The translations under genes were made by a program, and so were the position numbers. Shown here piece after piece: positions 1 to 12,600 of a stretch of DNA of 64,000 nucleotides. Positions within the stretch are counted from its first letter, which is position 1. Each line of letters begins with the position of its first letter. Below the pieces are notes generated by a model, which saw only the letters and a program-made list of their open reading frames with translations, made no database searches and was not told where the DNA came from. The stretch spans positions 22,591,588 through 22,655,587 of the forward strand of contig CM065181.1 of assembly GCA_033026295.1 (NCBI GenBank), in the 5' to 3' direction. The stretch is from Channa striata (lineage: Eukaryota; Chordata; Actinopteri; Anabantiformes; Channidae).

Positions 1-1217
1 TCCTGAGAGTCGCTGAGTGCTGCGTCTGAGTATTAAAGGTCTCTCAGTTCAAGTCTAGCTGTGGCTCCATAAAGCAGGAGGTCGTCAGTTAAAATGTTTC
101 CTCTGTTATCTTTAAATTCTGGAGACAAGAAAATAAAGTATTAGAATATATGACCGAGGTAACTTTAAGTGTAAACACATAAAATCAACTCTGGTGGCAT
201 CGCACGACTAACTTTAAAGTGTAAGACACTGTGGGCAACAAATGAATGGAACTCTATTTGGACCTCACATTCAGGTGGACGTTACGTTCCGCGTCTATTA
301 TATTTTACACTAGAAACATAAATCAGTGTCGACGTTTTGAAATGAACTTAAGAATATCAGCAGTCCCATTGTTCCCAGATTCAATCTGCAACACACCTGT
401 ATGACCACATTATTTTTAACCTCAGTCATAAACACATATTAGAATCTTGTAAAATCAGAATTCGTGGCAGAGCTGCTGTATTGGATTGTATTAGAATGTA
501 CAGGTGTACCTAATAAAGTGGCCAGTGAGAGTAATCCAAAATATGAAATCAGGGTGATGCTGACACGCAAGGATGAACAAAGACCCGAGTGACAGACGAC
601 GAGACCCCCACAGCGAACCGCTCAACTAAAGTTCTTCAGGATGCGTCGTTTATGATGAACATATGCCGCCTTGATTTTGGCAACTTCAAACTTGTGATGG
701 ATATTATTACTATTAAAATAACTGCATGTGAAAACCTACTTGGTATCAAAGCTCATTTTTTTTCAAACTGGTCGTTACATCTATGCTGAGTGGAAAATCA
801 CATGGCGGCTTGGCCAGGACAAAAAAATGTATGTTGTAATGCTAAATACATAACTTCTGAAGGCAACGTGAGGCTTATGTTGGGTAATTAATTTGTACAT
901 CACCTCCAACTGTGTCCAAACAATGAATACCTGTTTCAGCTTTGTGTGTATGATTTATCACATCGATAACATCTACATCTGTTTTGACGTGCTGCTTCTT
1001 GTTGGTTTACTTCATCCTAAATAGATTTTTTGTAATATTCTTTGGCCAGAACCACTGAAATCACAGCTGGAGATGTTATCGCTGGGAAATTTATATGTTT
1101 TTATCCACCAGTCTGTGACACTGTCCACCAAACAATTAACTGATCAATCAGGGAAATACAGGAGATCAGTCGGGGCCGTGAGCCCGAGCATCTGTGTGAC
1201 GTGCTGAAAGGCCAAAC
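1..1217. other. Intergenic, no gene seen
   Basis: I see no convincing exon here. The stretch near 495-530 (a run reading caggtgtacctaataaagtg at its start) looks like the end of a dispersed repeat common in fish genomes; that is recollection, not a search result. Confidence 0.4.
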
Positions 1218-1378
1218 ATGACCCCACACACACACACAGACACAGACAGACACACAGACACACACAGACACAGACACACACACGCACAGACAGACACACA
1301 GACAGACACACACAGACACACACAGACACACACACACAGACACACACACAGACACAGACACACACACACACACACACA

Positions 1379-1425
<47 letters not shown>

Positions 1426-1554
1426 ACACACACACACACACAGACACACACACACACACACAGACACACACACACAGACACACACACGCACACACACACA
1501 CACGCACAGACACACACACGCACAGACACACACACACACGGACACACACACACA

Positions 1555-1597
<43 letters not shown>

Positions 1598-1670
1598 ACA
1601 CACACGCACAGACACACACACGCACAGCACACACACACACACACACGCACAGACAGACACACACACCTGA
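1218..1670. repeat. Interrupted (CA)n microsatellite/minisatellite
   Basis: About 450 bases of CA dinucleotide repeat, regularly broken by CAGA and CGCA units. It creates long open frames of alternating Cys/Val or His/Thr on both strands, which are composition artefacts and not genes. Confidence 0.97.
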
Positions 1671-1689
1671 TCACGTGTATCTGCCTCTT

Positions 1690-2310
1690 TGCATTTTCAA
1701 CAGCAGGAATTCTGCGCGTGCGTCTGCTCAGTGACTTTCCCTCCCAGCTGTTCAGTTCGAACCGCCGACTAGTTCAAGTGACCCTGGCCGAACCAAACCG
1801 AGCCACACCGAGCCGCTGTGTGGGGCTGCGGCAGAGAACGCACTTCCTGTCCAGCGGCTGCCGCCCGCACGTCCGGCGCGCGCCTGAGCTAGCTGCGGCT
1901 AACGCGGGCTCCGCGGGCTCCGCGGCTCACCTGCTCACACGGCTCCCGCCTCCGCGGGCAGCTCAGCGGACTGGCCTTTGTAGCTGTAGCATCTCCGCTC
2001 GGCGCTCGTCGTCTTCCGCCTTTTGCCCGAAAACGCCGAGGATCCCATCTGCTTCAGCCGGACGCAGAGCCGCTCCGACGGCCGACGAACGAGCTCCCTG
2101 GCGCCCGGTCGCTCAGGTTTCGGCCGCGGCTCGCATCGCTCGCGCTGCCGCTGCTACAGAAAAGCGGAGTTTAATGAAACGGGCTCCGAGAGCTGCGCGG
2201 ACGCGACGATGGCCATCTTTACTCCGCCGTCACAGGCGAGGTTTCCGGGCGGAGCGCTTCAAAATAAGAGCTGCGTTCGTCTCCGGAAGAGCCTGACACG
2301 CCGGAAGTCC
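1690..2310. promoter_or_regulatory. GC/CpG-rich block, probable CpG-island promoter
   Basis: This block is much richer in G, C and CpG than its surroundings and contains many GCGG/CCGC runs. Such blocks usually mark transcription starts in vertebrates. No first exon can be assigned on either strand; the long open frames here follow from high GC content. Function is inferred from composition alone. Confidence 0.4.
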
Positions 2311-2319
2311 GGACGCACA

Positions 2320-4600
2320 CGCCACAACAGCAGCCGAACCTTTGAATCACTACGTCCTGATTGTTTTAAAAACAGAACAAACGATCTGTTATTTTTTAAT
2401 CCTAAAAGAATGCCCCAAATAATAATAATGACGATATCAGTGTTTAATTATAGTGCAGTTACAAACAAACATTAAAGTTAAAATAAAACCCACAACACAA
2501 CAACAGTAAACAAGAAGCAACAGAAGAGGTTGGGTTCTCTGGGAGACTCCTGCCGGGACCAGGGCCTGCAGGGACCTTACACCTTTGCATAATGTCTGAA
2601 ATGTCACATGCATTCTTTGAAATGCTTCAGAAATTCGGAGGAAATAGTTTAAAGTCTTATTTAATATATGCTGAGTTGAGAGCTTGACGTTACAGGATCC
2701 TAATAAAACCACGGAGGATTTAAAATCTATCTAATTTAATCCGCTAAACAAATGACTGGCCTACCCGACTCCAAAATCAAACTGTTACTGTACATAACTG
2801 CTTTTAAGCTTAAAGATCCAGTATTGCTGTCATTTTATAATAAAGAATTGTGTAATTGTGCAGAATTACACTGCACACACACTAAACTACAAATATGTAG
2901 TTTTGTCCTACATTTTTCATAAAACAGAGCAGATACATAGACCTAAAAAAAACCAACATAAATCCCCCCGTGTTTTCAACTTGTATTTAATAAACAGGTA
3001 ATCCAAGCCCACCTATAACATTATCCATTTTAAAGCCATGAGAAATGTTCAGCCTCGCCTCAGCTGTGGCTGTGGGTTGAATTCTCTGCATGGTTCGGCC
3101 CAACTCCAGGCTCTTATTTTGAAGGCGAGCATCAGTGGCTGTTTGACAGATTTATGGTTTTTTTTTTCAGGGCAGCGTCGGGGCAGCAGGTTCACGTGCG
3201 TCATTGCGTCACAGAGCGAGGACGCCCCGCGCGGTTACGCAATGCGTGACAGGGGCACATGAAGCAAAGTGTTGGAAGAAAAAGATCTGAAAGTATTAAT
3301 ATCCAATAACACGTGACATTTGAACTCTTCATATTTCATATACAGTGGGAAAAAGGAGTCAACTGCACTTGAACTGACGGCACAAAAGCACCCAGAGAAA
3401 GACAGCATCAGAAGTTGAACATGTGAAGAATATCCAGATGTTTTTTTAATATTGACTTTTGCGGATTGAGGCTGTCGGAAACGTTACTGGGACGAACTTC
3501 AGTCCAGTGACTGAACTGGACGGGTTCGGGTGAGTTCGGTGTCTCTGGGCACAGATGTGAGTGCACGTGTGGGAGTTCGGTTTCAGTTCTTCATCTGATT
3601 TCAATACACGGTGTGCTCGATGTGCAGTAAAGAAATCAAAACAGCGCAGCTCCATAAAACTTTATTAGTAGTCACACACTCACTGCTCTTCTATTAATTA
3701 GCCATGTTAATGAATTTTAAGTGGTGTGTCACAACATGAATATGGAGATATTTCTGATGTAAAGAGATGGAAAGAGGCTCACATTTAAATGTATTGGGTG
3801 TTTATTAAAATAAACCTGGTTGGAGTTATGAGAAGCTGTCGATTTTTCCCCATTTCCTGTTAAAAAACACAGAGAGGAGGCAAATAAAACACGATTAGAA
3901 TGAGCTGAATGAATGAAAAAACAATGCAATGTGCTTCCTAGGATAAAAAAAAAATGTTTTTGTAAAGGTCAGAAAATAATAGTGCTATGGAAAGTAGACT
4001 ATAAAGTACAAAATAAATTCTTATGTTTCATAATATAATACTTAAAAACTAGGATAACAGGCCCCTATAAGTAATATGGTGCTTTATCTATGTGATTTCT
4101 ATGATTTACAATAATTAAAAATACTTTTAGAAAGTAAAATCAATTACTATAAAAAAATCTAAATGGAAAACTGCCAAATATCTTCAGAATCCACTGTAAC
4201 AGCACAGTGGAGTGGAAAATAAACCCGTGTTGATCTTTTGCCAGTAAAGATTTGTTTAATATTGCTGTAGTGGAGATCTGCTCCATAACTCATCTCAATG
4301 CAGAGGTTCTGTGGAATGTAGACGGACAGACCGAACAGCAAGGCCTGTGAGCGGGGCTCGTCCTTCCAACCAATCAGGAAGGGTCATGTCTGTGCGTCAC
4401 ATGCTGCACGGTGTGATTCAGTCTCAGTGTCCGTGTGGCTGGCGTCCGTGTCTGTAGGGGACGAACCTTCTCCAGTGAGATACTAAAAGTTTCCGTCCCG
4501 TGAAACGTCTGTCCACGGCTCATGACAATAACAACAAAATAAACGTAGACCTCAACCCAACCTCAGCCTGGTGGATTCACCTCCAGCTGGTGGCGATCGA
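2320..4600. other. AT-rich intergenic, no gene seen
   Basis: Mostly AT-rich sequence without open frames bounded by splice sites. A short GC-rich patch at 3170-3250 stands out but carries no supportable exon. Confidence 0.4.
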
Positions 4601-4642
4601 CCAGCAGCTGTGGCGTTTCCGTGTCGACGCTCTCTACACGTG

Positions 4643-7600
4643 TTCCTGCATGTGCTCCAAAGCCGCCTCGTTAGCTCTCATCTTATACTCGTCTACTGGG
4701 AAGGATGAAGACGCAGACGGTTCTTCAGCCTGTAGCTCCACACTTCGTTAGCAGGATCTGCTAGGATTAAGAGTGTGTACTTTGGTTTGAGTCTGGGATA
4801 AGATATGAGACAAACTGCTCTTGGCTCCGTGTTGCATCAGCTTGGCTCAGGGCCCAGAGTTCTGCAGAACCTCCCACTGTGAAGCTGTGACCCGCGGAAC
4901 CTAGTAGAGCTATTTTCAACGTCTATATCACACAACTTTTCATCTGCACGGCTTTGAAGGTGAGACAGTCCAGCGAAGACCGGTGAGGAAGGCTCAAACT
5001 GCCAGGGTCACGCCGACGGTATCTGCTCAGACAAACCCCGTGGGCTCGGGCGACTCTTTGAAGTCTGGCGTTGATGGCTGAGGCCCCGCCTGCCCGTGGG
5101 GATGCAGTGTGGCCTGAGGGTGGGGGGTGGTACCACTCGGGTGTCTCTGCTCCCCATCGCTGCTGTTTGATGTGTCGCCATCTTTTTCCTCATTTCCTTA
5201 AAGACACCGGTGCTGCACTAGGAGTTTCTGCTGGCTGTGTAAGACAGAGGAGAGGAGGGGAAATGGAAAAAGAAGAGAAAAGGTCAGAGTGGAAACTGAC
5301 ATCAAACACAGTCAAACGTGTCTCTTCTCCACTCGTCCTCCCCCCTCGTCTTTCTTTTCTCAGCACCACTGGGGCTGCTGCTCTTTCACGCCGACGCTGT
5401 GATGGTTAAATAAAGACTCTGCCGCTTCCTGTCCATGAAGCTTCACTGTACCTTCGGCTTCTGCTGCATGAACAGCTACACCTTGTCTTAACCAACAACG
5501 TTTTCTTGATCATTTTTTTAAACTTTAACTTTATTTTACCACAGTGATCTGAATCTTGTTTGGGCTGAAGTTTTGCCTGGGTGCCTTTAAAACTTCACAC
5601 TTGTTCCAAACGATCCTCGGAGGATTTATATGGCACATATTACAAACTGATGTAGCCCCACACAACAAAAGTGTCCAGAAGAAAACAACAATATATTCAT
5701 CAGCAGATGTTGGAGCCCAGGTTTAAAATCACAGATTGTGAGGACATTAGTTTCTTAAAGTTGTTATAGATTCCACTATTCACCAGCAGAGCGGCCAACA
5801 AAATAAAAGTCTGTTTGTGGTTCCTGGGCAAACATCATATTCTTTAAGCATCAGCTCAGGCGCAGTCACAGTCATGTGACACGACACATGCAGTTACACA
5901 AAGTGAAACGACTAAAAACTGTCTAAACATTAAAACAAGGTTTAATCCTTCAATATTTCACCTTTTAGCATTTTCAGCTGGACTGTTGTTGTTGTTTGAT
6001 AAATTGGTTGTTTGGTCCAAACTGAGCAAGATTGAGTCAAACAGTCAAACACGGTTTTGCACAGTGTGGTGTCTGACCAACCATATGAAAATGACAGAGA
6101 GAGAAAAACAGCCGATAAAGAGACGATTATTTCGCTGTCCAGCAACTGACCCGTGTTTCAGTGCGGCTGTGAGACAGCAGGTAAGGAAGTTGCAGTTCAC
6201 CTTTAACTTTTCACCCCGTCTCCACAATGAGCAGGTGAAAGAAAGTTCTGCCTCTGTGTTTTTCCCTGACATTAAACCCACTTCTGTCATCAAACAGACA
6301 CAGAGAGTCAAAGACGGAATTTCAGCGAATAAAACCTTGCTGGCTTTACAGTGAACCAGACACAACAGAAATGTCAGACTTTTGTGTGTTTCAAAGATAA
6401 AACCCTTTTTGAAATCGTCTGCTTTATGATGGAAGAGGGTGAAATCAGTGCGGCGTCAGAGTTTTCATCTGGGCTCACCTGCTTTGGCTGATTTGTGGAG
6501 ATAGTCATGAAGTGGAAACTCAAACTAAAGATGAACTTCCGGAGAAAGCCTGAGCAAAAGTTTTTTACATTAAAAAAAAGTTTTCAGTTTGTTTTTTTAC
6601 ATTTTGAATATGGCTTCAAATGAATCCTAAGTATTTATGCCTTAACCCTAAAAGAGGTTCAATGTATGTGGCTCACTTGAATGCACTGTGAATTCCTCTG
6701 GGCCTGTGGGAGCAGTGTTGATGCTCATCACCCACCTGTGAGTCAGTGTGTAGGTGGCACCGCAGGGCGTTGGGCCAGATGGGATCAGCGCGGATATAAA
6801 CCCTCCAACAGGGACGTATCTGGGCCTGTCAACCTTCCTCAGGTTGGTGGGCTTCAGGTGGGACCTTTGGGTGAGAGGTGAGGACACTTTACAAGCTCCC
6901 GTCAGGGGGACACCTCTTCTTGAACTAACGAAACCTGATGGATGACGGAGTGGGCCAAACAAAAAAAGTCCACTCACCAAAATTACACAGGAAGAAACAA
7001 AGTTCTCGCAGCACATCCTCCTCCTGCTTCTCTAGACGGAGGAGATGGGGGAGGATGGGGAAGGGTCTCCATGGTCTGAGGCCCTGAAAGGTCAACGTTA
7101 AAAATATACTGTGATTCGTTTTAATTTAATGCTTTTGTTTGCATGTAATTTGGCAGTTTGTATGAGGAGAGAAGATGGAAATTCTCTCACACACAAAAAA
7201 ATTAAAACATTTTTTTGTCTGTGTGCCAGAGTTTCTCCTGATGTGAGAATGTTTCTAACTCACACACTTCTTTGTTGGAGGGTGAAGCCTCAGCCGCCTG
7301 GTTCAGAAGGAGTTCCTGAAAGAGAATCTCCTGCAGAGTGGAATAACTGAACAGTGTTTCAGGCTCTCTGCTCTGTGGGAACCAGAGAACATGTGCTCCA
7401 GCCCGATTCAATGACGACCACCAAAGAAGAGAATCGGCTACGACGACACATCAGGTGTGTTCTACATCTCTGTTTCCGTGTTTTTTAATAACTCTGTTTC
7501 TCCTCAGTTTACATTAGTGTGGGGACATGCTGCCGAGTCCGAACAGCCCTGCAGCGTGCGAGTCAGCAAACGAAGTTATTAAATTCTCAGGGGCTGATGT

Positions 7601-9402
7601 CACGGAGCTGTACCACAGGGTGGATAACATTTCTCAGCCAGTTCATCCAGGACTTCCTCACAAGGAGGGGGTTTCCACTGCCTGGTGTGAGAAAAACAAC
7701 CAAGGCTGCTTTAGTTTAGTCATAAAATGAACGGATACAGACAAAAAAGTCAAGAACAGCAACAGAGAGAAGCGCAGGTTTAATGAACTGCACTGAAAGA
7801 CAGAAAACACGAAAGAATAAATTCTGAGGGCGCAGAGGTCAGAAGGCAAAACCCGCTACAGAGATGCAAGACCAGGACTGTTCTAAATGCAATGAAGCGC
7901 ACATGAGCTGCAGTTTTCTGTTTGTTAGTTTCACATTTAAATTGTACGTTTTTTTAACTACAGTATTCGTAAAACAGAAGGATTCAAAGGGATTTTACAT
8001 GAATTCCAATTATGGTATAAATCCTCAGAACTGTACGTTGGGATATGTGACATTGTACTGTTACAGAAACCTGGTACCAAGGGGAGTCCTGAGCGACTGT
8101 AACAATGTTATGCTGGTCACAGAAAGGAAAAGGAATTTTATTAATAACGAGAAAATGCCCACCGATGTCTGCAGTCAGCCAGCAGGGGGCAGGAGATGTC
8201 TGTCAGGTTTGTCTCGCCTCCTTCGTCTAACGAAAGGCCCCATTCAGACAAACTCCTGAAGCACAGAGACGAGAAACATTTCATATTTAATGAGCCCTTC
8301 TATTAAAATAATAATGCTATACATAATATAAATAAAACTCTTTTCAGAGAGCTGATTGGTGATGATCTCCATTTACCTAATCGTGGCATTTTGAAAATCA
8401 AACGGCTGCACCAGTTAATTCAGACATCTGTTTTTATTTGACATGAAATAGTTTTTGTCAGAGACCTCTGGGTGGAGGAGCAGGGAGACAACCGCCTCAA
8501 CAAAGATAAAGATTATGAAAAGTGACACAGGAAGTGCCCAATTTCACAACAGTGACAAAAACATTGTGAGCTTAAAAAGTTCAGTATTCTTCATTTCATG
8601 CCACGATTTTAAGATCACACCTCTATTCATGCCAGTTGGTTTCTGAATTTGAGAGGGCAGCAGCAAGCGCAGTTACAATGATTATCATTAATATGACGAC
8701 AATAACCCCACAGAGCAGGTTAACTGTCCGTTCATTATAAGCTTGTCCTCAGCACGCAGGAAACGAGGCGGTTTGAAGCTCCGTGCACATGTGACAGTTA
8801 AATGAATCCAAAGTTCAAGTCAGACAGTGTCACCTGTGCAATGAAGACCAGGACAGGTTCATCTCAGCAAAGACACGAGGCATCAGCATCTACGTCTGCT
8901 TAGACCAGGCTCTGGGTGGGCGGGGCCTGGAGAAACGCAGTGACAAACGGGGAGTAACGGCCGTGTGCTCACGGTGGCGTCTGAAACTCGATGCTCTCGT
9001 CATTGTTTTACTCATGTCAGACATGAACACTTGTCTTTTAAAAATAACTTTTTTATGTGTGAGGTGTAAACTGTGTTCTGACAAATCATTTACAGTATTA
9101 ATTCCTGTAGATAATCACATGAAAAACACACGAGCCTTTCAAAGTTCTTTAAACACTGAACAGATTATTTAGCCCCCCCCCCAGTCTCCACACCCCAAAA
9201 CTCTTTGTATAATTTGTTGTGCAGAAGAATTTTGAAAAATAAAACGCATTAATATTTGACAGGCAGATAAAGCAATAAACAAGCCATGAAAAGACACAGA
9301 GACACAGGCTGAAGTCAAACTTACTAGTGGACAGAAAGTGAAGCAGCTGCTGCGGAACCTCCGGCTCCATGCAGGACGGTCTGTGTGGACCCTCCAGGAA
9401 CC
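4643..9402 (-). CDS. Unidentified multi-exon gene candidate
   Basis: Several minus-strand segments look like real exons, but the gene is not recognised and the chain is incomplete. Candidates in transcript order: (a) 9402-9325, between a tag acceptor and a GTAAGT donor, with a possible start MEPEVPQQLLHFLST; (b) 7330-7268, 21 codons beginning EILFQELLLNQ; (c) 7083-6978, acceptor ttcag, donor GTGAGT, 35 codons containing LLRLEKQEEDVLRELCFFL; (d) about 6934-6736, open through KPTNLRKVDRPRYVPVGGF, donor GTGGGT; (e) about 5190-5010, Ser/Pro-rich; (f) 4733-4643, ending ...KMRANEAALEHMQEHV and a stop. Segments b to c join in phase 0 and c to d in phase 1, although the c-d intron would be only 43 bases. 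Links d-e-f are weak. No function is proposed. Confidence 0.33.
8179..8192 (+). promoter_or_regulatory. CTCF-like motif
   Basis: CCAGCAGGGGGCAG matches the core of the vertebrate CTCF binding consensus. Sequence match only; occupancy is unknown and such matches occur by chance. Confidence 0.3.
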
Positions 9403-10779
9403 CTACAGGACAAATGGACAGTAAAGTCAAAGAGACACGTGGAGACTTTAAATGTGACAAATGTTCTAATATTCAGATGATACTGAGATGTACCAGAAAT
9501 CACTGAACTGCCTGAGCAGGTTTAACAAAGACTCACAGTAATTTCACGTATGATCTGAACTTTGTTTTAGTTGTTTTCAGAGTTTGTCATGTCTGTTCAC
9601 AGGCCCCTATGACATTAGGCGACGTTCAACTGCTCCTCAAAGCAAAGGTCTCATCAGCCAATCACAGGCCAGCAACTCCAGGCATTAATGCTAAAGTTCA
9701 AAGTGAGCATCAACATGTGCAGGAAAGGCGACTGAAGGACTAAAAAAGAAAATATCCAGCACAGCAGCAGTTCTCAATGTCCTGCTGATGCCAGAGGTCA
9801 GAGCAGAATGGACAGACAGTTTCAGGATGACAGTAAGGCGACAGGAAGTCAAATCTAACTGAGGTGAACTGAAGACCATCTTCAACCTTGAAGCCGATTT
9901 CAGCTGAAACATTCAAGTTGGTCAGAATTTGGAATGAACAACATGAAAACATGGATCTATTCCGCCGTGCATCACGAGCTCAGGCTGCCGGTGGTGAGTT
10001 TTGTTGCTGATCACGTCCATCCCTTGATGACCACAGTGGAACCGTCTTCTGATCAGCTGACCGGGTCATTGTGGACGTCACAGTGAACATAAATGCCAAA
10101 CCCCTCGTAGGTTTTGTGCTGTGACGTTTGGATGCAGAGTCGTGGGCTTTGTGCTTAGAACGAATGGATTTTGACAGCGTCTGTGACATGAACAGTTTGA
10201 CGTGCCTGGCTGCTCACACAGGCAAAGGAAACAGCAGAGCAACACGAAGCTGGCGCTCACGGGGACGACGCCACCGGCCGCTGCTTCGACCGTCTACACA
10301 ATCTTCATCAGCGTTGGCTTTGGCTCTAGTCTCTACTTCCTGTTGTTTTACCCTTTTCTGGCATCAATGGACCCATATTCAATTAACAGCTGAACACGTT
10401 TACAAGATCTAGATTCATCAAACAAGAACTATAACTTTCATTTAAATTCAGAGGTATATTAAACAGGTGCACCCATACTGTAAACTACAGTTCAGATTAT
10501 GGATCAGAGTTCTAATGTAGGATGAATTCAGAACAACACGTTTCAGCGTCAAAACAAAACCCTGAAGGCTGAATAATTTCATTAATTCAATAACTGAAAA
10601 CGTAACAAGAATTTTAGGACCGTGTCCAGGGTTGGACATGTAGGACACGCGTTACATATTCAAGAATGTAATCCATTACTTTTGAGCTACCAGTTTCTGG
10701 ACTGTTGTGACAATGACTGAAATCTGCCGTGAATTGACTGTTTCTGTTTTTCAATCAGCTCCTCAGAATTCAAACTCAG

Positions 10780-11080
10780 GTGACGATAGACTCACGTCAC
10801 CATGGTAACGACACACGGCCGTTAGCTTGACGTTGCGGCTGCAGCAGGTGAATAAATGAGTAAAGCTGCGGAAAACGGTGAAGGACACGTCGGTGTCCCG
10901 GTGGGTGTTTGGCTCAGGTGACCGGCCTGTGGCTCCGCGGTTCGACGCGGAGATGAAACAAACAACCAAACCGAGCGTCGATGAACCGGAACCACGTGTT
11001 TAGTCCGTGGACCGAACAGACCGCGGTTTGTCGCCGCCTTGTGACGTCATGCCGCACCGTGCGCGTGTAAACAAAAAACA
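10780..11080. promoter_or_regulatory. CpG-rich segment with a CRE palindrome
   Basis: A locally GC/CpG-rich stretch that includes the full CREB/ATF palindrome TGACGTCA at 11042-11049. It could be a promoter, but no adjacent first exon is visible on either strand. Confidence 0.3.
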
Positions 11081-11633
11081 GCCGGTACTTACAGCTTCGA
11101 GGACTTTAGAATACAACACAAGCTACATTTATATTTAAAGAAAGACGCCAACATGAATTATGATTGTTATATAATTTACCGCGTATCATTTGTTGAACAT
11201 CTCCAGCACATGTTGTAACATTGTGGTGATAAATTGATAAACCCAGTGCAGAATTAAAACAACAGAACAGAGTAACTTGCATAAAATATTTTGAAACAGC
11301 GCATTAATGCTTTTATTTCATTTATTATGAAACAGACACAATTTTAAACAGTGATTATAAAGGTTTAGAGTTTTATATAGTGTATACTTCTCTAAAGATA
11401 ACATTTATGACAAAAATAAATGTGTCTTTGTGGTCTTTTCTACCTCACTGGTGCTACAGGGACAATCAGATTATTTTAATTTCAATGCTAGAAACTGCTT
11501 CACTTTGACTTACTCTTGTAGGACATTTTTTATGTGAGCAACATTAAAATGAAAGTCATTTTAATCAGAATTTCTGATTGTTAGTTAGAAAAAGCTGCAT
11601 CCAAACAAATCCAAATATAATTTTGTTTCTTAC

Positions 11634-11918
11634 CCCAAACGTTATGAACATGCAGACCTGTTGCCTCATGACTGAATTCACAGGTGTAATTAGACACGTC
11701 GCTCCTCAAAATCTCCACACTGTCTCGTCTCTGGTAGGTGTCGTCATGATTTGGTCGAACTCCTGAGGTTGTCAGTCCGTCCTCTGGAGTAAGAGCACGG
11801 CCGTTCCTTCTGATATACAGGACGATGTCTTTTGGGTAGAAACCTGTGGCCAGGCACGTCAGCATGACATTTTTCTCAATCTTGGTGGTTTTCGCGAACA
11901 CAAACACGTCAGGTGGCG
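11634..11918 (-). pseudogene. Orphan MHC class I alpha-3 exon
   Basis: A 285-nt minus-strand exon bounded by a ttccag acceptor and a GTAAGA donor. It encodes an Ig C1-set domain: Pro-Pro-Asp-Val start, LTCLATGFYPKDIVLY with the first Ig cysteine, then YTCEF with the second, ending near WG. It closely resembles the alpha-3 exon of the full class I gene at 17.3 kb and, unlike that copy, is fully in frame. No alpha-1, alpha-2, leader or transmembrane exon is visible next to it, and a Tc1 element starts 680 bases upstream in transcript orientation. It is most likely the remnant of a tandem class I duplicate; use as an alternative alpha-3 for the upstream gene is a less likely possibility. Confidence 0.8.
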
Positions 11919-12600
11919 CTGGAAAGCACAAGCAGGTTTGTTTCTCTGCTGAATAAATTTGGAGTCCTATAAAGGTTTGTGGGTTAAATCACCTGCCACG
12001 TTTGAATTCATCCATCACATTACTTGAAATTACTTTTACTGAGAATGTAATGTTTGAGCAAATGTGTGACTTACCGCTGTTCACCAACACCTTAGTCCCA
12101 AGCACGATAAAAAATGCAACCAAATACATTTTAAACCCAAATTTGACCAACTTTCTGCCCCCAAAACTACAGTCTGTAGATTCCTGTGTTGAGAATGACT
12201 GACTCCTTCCTGCTTCGCTTTGCTGTTAAACTGCTGTGTGGTGCTTCAGGTACATCGATTAGATATAGATACAATCGATTTCTAATTTGGGGGTTCTGGG
12301 GCTCATGTGACTGCAGGATGTTATCCTCTTATTTTGCTATTGTGATTACACCCATTACACCAAGCTTGTTTCTGGCTAAACGTCATATCCAAATTCAATA
12401 GCAGTAAAACAGAGTTCTGATTTAATAAACAGAAGAATTTTATGAAAACCTGTGAGACTGGTTTTGAGAGTAAGTGTCCTGTGTTTGATCTTTTTCTCAC
12501 ATTTGTTTAATTTGTCTCTTTTCTTGTGTATGTATGTATTCATATGTGTATACATATATGTATACACATATACACACACATATGTGTGTGTATGTGTATA

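Noticed and set aside
1101..1674. Long open frames of Cys/Val or His/Thr over the CA repeat
   Set aside because: They are the translation of a simple repeat in several frames on both strands.
2023..2475. Arg/Ala-rich frames in the GC-rich block
   Set aside because: Expected by chance in CpG-rich DNA, where stops are rare.
7527..7730. Plus-strand 67-codon frame (MLPSPNSPAACESANEV...)
   Set aside because: An acceptor-like ttctcctcag lies upstream, but there is no partner exon in phase and no recognisable domain; not enough to call a gene.
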